This document shows positions 60,308 through 64,000 of a DNA stretch of 64,000 nt, in pieces. A program made the translations under genes and the position numbers. The DNA comes from Enorma phocaeensis (lineage in GTDB: Bacteria; Actinomycetota; Coriobacteriia; Coriobacteriales; Coriobacteriaceae): positions 1 to 64,000 of the forward strand of contig NZ_JACJKQ010000004.1 of the NCBI RefSeq assembly GCF_016901575.1, given 5' to 3'. Within the stretch, counting starts at the first letter, position 1, and each line of letters begins with the position of its first letter. Under the pieces are notes generated by a model, which worked only from the letters and a program-made list of their open reading frames with translations, ran no database searches and had not been told where the DNA came from.

Positions 60308-60581
60308 GATGATTCTTACCCGGCCGTTTCTAGAAGACCTCGCTCGACTGAGCGTTCAAACCGAGGAAGCAGTCTGGGAAAAGCTCGAGCTCGTCGAAGC
60401 GTTTCCCGGCGTGGGATCGTCAATATCCAATCGCATGCTGCAACGCGCCTTCGGGGCATCTTGTCTCAAAGTGGCCGTCAACGGATATGACATCATCTAT
60501 GAACGCAAGACGCGCCCTGACGACACCCAAGAAAATCTTGTAATCGTCTTGGGAATCATCGCCCAACGTACCGTTCGTTAA
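60300..60581 (+). CDS. RelE/ParE-type toxin inserted in the defence locus
   Basis: A 93-residue protein of the RelE/ParE fold: ILTRPFLEDLARLSVQTEEAVWEKLELVEAFPGVGSS, then CLKVAVNGYDIIYERKTRPDDTQENLVIVLGIIAQR, the usual strand pattern with Y-D-I-I-Y. It resembles the toxin at 34837-35097 in layout and partner. The ATG overlaps the antitoxin end. The stop codon lies exactly where a minus-strand histidinol-phosphatase fragment ends, suggesting that the module's insertion truncated that gene. Confidence 0.82.
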   Translation: MTRMILTRPFLEDLARLSVQTEEAVWEKLELVEAFPGVGSSISNRMLQRAFGASCLKVAVNGYDIIYERKTRPDDTQENLVIVLGIIAQRTVR

Positions 60582-60895
60582 CCTCGCGAGCGTTCCAGAT
60601 CGGCACCGATGGTCAAGACGCGTCCGCTGAGGTCGCGATAGAGCTCAAGGATCTCGGTGCAGGGCTGGAGGTCGGAAAGGCCGTAGCGGAAGCTCGACGT
60701 GTTGACCTCGATGCCCTTGCCGTCCGAAATGGCTCGCTCCAGAATCGCCGCGATGACATCGCGGTTGTTCTCGAAGGGATAGACCCCCTCGGGGTCATAG
60801 CGCCTGATGAGGTCCAGGTGCCCGAGCACCGAATACCCCGAGAAACGCTCCACCACGGAGAGCATCTCCTCGTAGTACTCGTCGTTATACTCGCG
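60578..60895 (-). pseudogene. hisJ: Histidinol-phosphatase (PHP family) internal fragment
   Basis: On the minus strand, REYNDEYYEEMLSVVERFSGYSVLGHLDLIRRYDPEG, then VIAAILERAISDGKGIEVNTSSFRYGLSDLQPCTEILELYRDLSGRVLTIGADLERSRG. This is the C-terminal half of PHP-type histidinol phosphatases: GHLDLIRRY and GIEVNTS are metal-site and core motifs. The normal ending (LTIGSDAH and a helix beyond) is replaced at LTIGAD by a stop at 60578, and the N-terminal half is absent. It cannot be functional. Confidence 0.72.
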
Positions 60896-61100
60896 CCGCG
60901 TCGACGTTTCACCCCCTACAGGATGAAGCGCGACACCGCCGCGCGCAAGGGGCGCGACGGGACGATTCTGCTCCGATGCCGGGCAGCATGCGTCACGCAG
61001 ACGGACCGTCCGGCCGCCTGGCGCAGCGCACTCTGCGGACGCGGGCGCGCTCGAACCATGCGGGAATCGTCGAGCGGGCCTTGAAGCCGAAATCACCGGC

Positions 61101-61126
61101 TTGCCGCGCCTGATGTGGCGTATACT
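61101..61126 (+). promoter_or_regulatory. Candidate promoter of the helicase gene
   Basis: TATACT at 61121-61126 is a strong -10 match 38 bases before the helicase start. TTGCCG at 61101-61106 is only 14 bases upstream, so the -35 is doubtful. A promoter here would let the helicase be expressed despite its separation from the other two defence genes. Confidence 0.4.
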
Positions 61127-61164
61127 AGAACTGTTGTTCGTTTTCTTGTTGAGGAGGTGCCCCC

Positions 61165-63588
61165 ATGTCGATCTTCGACCGCTATGCGCCCTTTGTGCAG
61201 GACTTCATCTATGCACACGACTGGGAAAGCCTGCGCTCGATCCAGGTCGCAGCAGGCGACGCCATCTTCAACACCGACGAGAACGTATTGCTCACCGCCT
61301 CGACCGCATCGGGCAAGACGGAGGCCGCGTTCTTCCCCATCCTCACGCTTTTCTGGGAAAACCCTCCCGCCTCGATCGGCGCCCTCTACATCGGCCCGCT
61401 CAAGGCGCTCATCAACGACCAGTTCGTCCGCCTCAACGACCTCTGCGAAGAAGCCGAGATTCCCGTGTGGCACTGGCACGGCGACGTCGCGGCGTCGCAC
61501 AAGCGACGCCTGCTGAAGCACCCATCGGGCATTCTGCAAATCACGCCCGAGTCGCTCGAGGCGCTGCTGCTGCACAAGCATATGGCCGTGCCGCGCCTCT
61601 TCTGCGACCTACGTTTCGTGGTCATCGACGAGGTCCACTCGCTCTTGCGTGGCGACCGCGGCGGCCAGACCCTGTGCCTGATCGAGCGCCTCAGCCGCAT
61701 GGCGGGGGTGAACCCGCGCCGCATCGGGCTCTCGGCCACCATCGGCGACCCCGAACGCACCGGCGCCTTCCTTTCCAGCGGCACGGGGCGCGGCTGCATC
61801 ATCCCGCGCTTCGAGGAGCCGCGGCACGTATGGCGCGTGTCCATGGAACACTTCTATGTGACCGGCCCGCAGGCAACCGAGCGCGCCCTGGAACGCTCAG
61901 ACGGCACCCAAGAGGCAGAACTGCTCGCCGTTGAGCGCGTCGGCAGCGAAGGCACCCCGCCTGGGCTGCCGGGCGATGCCTCTGACACGGCCTTTGGCGG
62001 AACGCGGGTCCCCCCGAGCCCTTCAGACGCCGCCGGAAAGGGCGAGGCACAGGCAGCCATGGGCGAGGTGGACATCCCGCCCGTCGACGAGCAGTCGCTG
62101 CTTGCACCCACCGACGCCGCGCCGCGCGACGCCGACCCGGGCATCGGCTACATATTTGAGCGCACGCGCGGCCATAAGTGCCTCGTCTTCTCCAACTCGC
62201 GCGAAGAGGCAGAGGCCGTGTGCACGATGCTGCGCAGCTACTGCGAGGCGAACCACGAACCCGACCGCTTCCTCATCCATCACGGCAACATCTCGTCCGC
62301 GCTGCGCGAGTCAGCCGAGGACGTCATGCGCGATGACGAGCGGCTGGACACCACCGTCACCACTGCGACGCTTGAGCTCGGCATCGACATCGGCCGTCTC
62401 GAGCGCGCCTTCCAAATCGACGCGCCCTTCACCGTGTCGAGCTTCTTGCAGCGCATGGGCCGCACGGGACGCCGCGACCTGCCACCCGAGATGCACTTCG
62501 TCATGCGCGAGGAGCAGCCTGAGCCGCGCACGACCATGCCCGAAACCATCCCCTGGAAGCTGCTGCAGGGCATCGCGCTCGTTGAGCTCTATCGCGAAGA
62601 GAAGTGGGTCGAGCCGCCGCAGCTCGACCGTCTGCCATACAGCCTGCTCTACCATCAGACCATGGCGGTCCTCGCCAGCACCGGCGAGCTGTCGCCGGCA
62701 GAGCTCGCCCAGCGCGTGCTGACGCTTTCGTACTTCCACCGCGTCACGGCGGACGACTTCCGTGCGCTGCTGCGCCACCTCCTTGAAACCGACCAGCTCG
62801 AGCGAACCGAAGCGGGCGGCCTCATCATAGGGCTTGCCGGCGAGCGCTACACCAACTCGTTCAAGTTCTACGCCGTGTTCCAGGAAAACGAGGAGTTCAC
62901 CGTGCGCAGCGACTCCGCCGAGCTGGGCACCATCGTGAACCCGCCGCCGCCCGGCGAGCGCATCGCCATTGCCGGCCATTGCTGGGTTGTCGAAGAGGTC
63001 GACTGGAAGCGCCACCTCGTGTTTGCCACGCAGGTGAAGGGGCGCGTGCCGGCATACTTCGGCGACTGCCCGGGCGATATCAACACGCACATCCTCGAAC
63101 GCATGCGCCGCGTGCTCGCCGAGCATGAGACATACCCCTACCTGCTGGCAAACGCGCGGGCGCGCCTTGCTCAGGCGCGGCGAACCGCCGAGATATCGGG
63201 CGCTGCCGCGCGCCCGCTCATCAACCTCGGCGGCGAGACCTGGGTGCTTTTCCCCTGGCTTGGCAGCTATGCGTTTCTGGCCCTGGAGCGCCTGCTCAAG
63301 ATCAAGTGCGCCGGCGAGCTGGGACTCAAGGGGCTCGATGCGTCACGCCCCTATTTCCTGCAGTTCAAGATGAAGGCAGACGAAGAGACGTTCTTCCAGG
63401 TTGTTGCGGATGAGGCGGCACGCGACTTCGACCCTATCGAACTCGTCTATCCAGGCGAGGTGCCCTACTTCGACAAATACGATGAGCTGCTGCCCGCAGA
63501 ACTCGTCCGCAAAGGGTTTGCCGAAGGCGTGCTCGACATCGAAGGCATGCGCCGCCGCGTGCAAGAGTGGACGGACGCGCGCCTATAG
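61165..63588 (+). CDS. Lhr-like DEAD/DEAH helicase, Shango SngC-like
   Basis: An 807-residue superfamily 2 helicase. Walker A is TASTASGKTEAAFFPIL near residue 47, the DExH box is VVIDEVHSLLRGDRGGQ near 155, motif III is GLSATIGDPE, and motif VI is QRMGRTGRRDLPPE near 435. A low-complexity insertion at about 255-325 separates the two RecA-like lobes. The last 250 residues (from IIGLAGERYTNSFKFYAVFQENEEF) form a family-specific C-terminal domain, also found in the chimera at 43417-44580. GAGGAGG precedes ATG. Third component of the Shango-like set, though 1.25 kb from the ATPase gene. Confidence 0.88.
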   Translation: MSIFDRYAPFVQDFIYAHDWESLRSIQVAAGDAIFNTDENVLLTASTASGKTEAAFFPILTLFWENPPASIGALYIGPLKALINDQFVRLNDLCEEAEIPVWHWHGDVAASHKRRLLKHPSGILQITPESLEALLLHKHMAVPRLFCDLRFVVIDEVHSLLRGDRGGQTLCLIERLSRMAGVNPRRIGLSATIGDPERTGAFLSSGTGRGCIIPRFEEPRHVWRVSMEHFYVTGPQATERALERSDGTQEAELLAVERVGSEGTPPGLPGDASDTAFGGTRVPPSPSDAAGKGEAQAAMGEVDIPPVDEQSLLAPTDAAPRDADPGIGYIFERTRGHKCLVFSNSREEAEAVCTMLRSYCEANHEPDRFLIHHGNISSALRESAEDVMRDDERLDTTVTTATLELGIDIGRLERAFQIDAPFTVSSFLQRMGRTGRRDLPPEMHFVMREEQPEPRTTMPETIPWKLLQGIALVELYREEKWVEPPQLDRLPYSLLYHQTMAVLASTGELSPAELAQRVLTLSYFHRVTADDFRALLRHLLETDQLERTEAGGLIIGLAGERYTNSFKFYAVFQENEEFTVRSDSAELGTIVNPPPPGERIAIAGHCWVVEEVDWKRHLVFATQVKGRVPAYFGDCPGDINTHILERMRRVLAEHETYPYLLANARARLAQARRTAEISGAAARPLINLGGETWVLFPWLGSYAFLALERLLKIKCAGELGLKGLDASRPYFLQFKMKADEETFFQVVADEAARDFDPIELVYPGEVPYFDKYDELLPAELVRKGFAEGVLDIEGMRRRVQEWTDARL

Positions 63589-63638
63589 CGGCGGCGTCGC
63601 TGTGCCCTCATGCGACGCGTGGCGCCCCAGCGCCGCCC

Positions 63639-64000
63639 CTAGGCTGCTAGCGTGCAGACGCCCGACGCGGCGTCGTAGCCCGCGCCCAGCACCTCGCCGC
63701 AATGGGCGTGGCACCAAGCGAGCGAGAAGTCGGCCGCCCCGCTCTCGCGGCGAACGGCGTTGGCCGCCGCAAGCGCTTCGGTATAGTCCGCCACGGGGTA
63801 GGTGGTCATAGCGGGGCTGAGGGCAAGATGGCTCACCAGCGGGATGAGCGAGGCCCGGGCAAGATGCATGCCGCCGGCGTCTCGCTCAAACGCCAGCTCG
63901 GCCATGCCTCCCACCATGGTGTCCTTGCGCGCCTGCCACGAGATGAAGTTGCCCAGCGAGTAATACACCGCCATGCGATGGCCGTCTTCGCGCACGAGCA
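63639..64000 (-). CDS. CapA-family protein, C-terminal part
   Basis: The gene runs off the window end, so only the last 118-120 residues are seen. MAVYYSLGNFISWQARKDTMVGGMAELAFERD matches the conserved Y-S-L-G-N-F motif of CapA/PgsA-type metallophosphatase-fold proteins, best known from poly-gamma-glutamate capsule synthesis. The remainder, PLVSHLALSPAMTTYPVADYTEALAAANAVRRES, fits the C-terminal end of this family. It converges on the helicase gene with 50 bases between. Confidence 0.75.
   Translation of the reverse strand, partial: LVREDGHRMAVYYSLGNFISWQARKDTMVGGMAELAFERDAGGMHLARASLIPLVSHLALSPAMTTYPVADYTEALAAANAVRRESGAADFSLAWCHAHCGEVLGAGYDAASGVCTLAA

Noticed and set aside
56303-63588. BREX system
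   Set aside because: The ATPase is BrxD-like, but there is no methylase, PglZ, BrxC or BrxA, and the TerB-domain partner fits Shango instead.

Overview
The window looks like chromosomal DNA from a high-GC, low-genome-size actinobacterium of the class Coriobacteriia, most likely Collinsella or a close relative. The evidence is GC-rich, strongly codon-biased genes, a Coriobacteriia-style sortase/SpaA pilus locus, a leucine-type ABC importer, a fructose PTS operon, a bacterial serpin, and a lactate dehydrogenase/Etf operon of an anaerobe. The genus is inferred from gene content and was not tested by any search. The first 19 bases are a Tn5/Nextera mosaic-end adapter, so position 1 is probably a contig end from a draft assembly.

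Layout. 1-3.9 kb: sixA-like phosphatase, cutC, and an AbiEi-like gene bracketed by unusual long palindromes. 3.9-8.9 kb: a minus-strand branched-chain amino acid ABC operon (livJ-livH-livM-livG-livF). 9.2-10.8 kb: homoserine dehydrogenase with a good terminator. 10.9-11.8 kb: gene-poor, with a third palindrome, a broken P-loop NTPase and a MITE-like pair of 30-bp inverted repeats. 11.9-29.1 kb: one minus-strand surface-pilus locus read lepB - giant tip adhesin (2791 aa) - backbone pilin - class C sortase - minor pilin - second sortase. Two of its enzymes carry very long low-complexity tails. 29.7-34.8 kb: upp, a zincin-like protein and fused purL/Q. 34.8-38.3 kb: a RelE/ParE toxin-antitoxin pair, an ABC exporter whose ATPase has an in-frame stop, and a small membrane protein. 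38.4-43.3 kb: serpin, HD phosphohydrolase, remnants of fruK and higA, a DUF2207-like protein and a cyclase-family hydrolase.

43.4-51.5 kb is scarred by recombination. It holds an azlC fragment fused in frame to the C-terminus of a helicase, a PIN/RelB-like toxin-antitoxin pair, the fruK-fruA operon, a tryptophan-attenuated trpB2, and an azlC N-terminus fused to an azlD C-terminus. 51.5-55.2 kb encodes a lactate dehydrogenase/EtfB/EtfA operon whose EtfA carries two [4Fe-4S] motifs, the layout known for electron-confurcating lactate oxidation. 55.4-56.2 kb is a DUF554 membrane protein.

56.3-63.6 kb contains TerB-domain protein, BrxD-like ATPase and Lhr-like helicase genes, the composition of the Shango anti-phage system. 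The helicase is separated from the first two genes by an inserted toxin-antitoxin module and a truncated histidinol-phosphatase fragment. A second, diverged copy of the helicase C-terminus lies about 18 kb away in the azlC chimera. The window ends inside a CapA-family gene. No rRNA, tRNA or CRISPR array was recognised.
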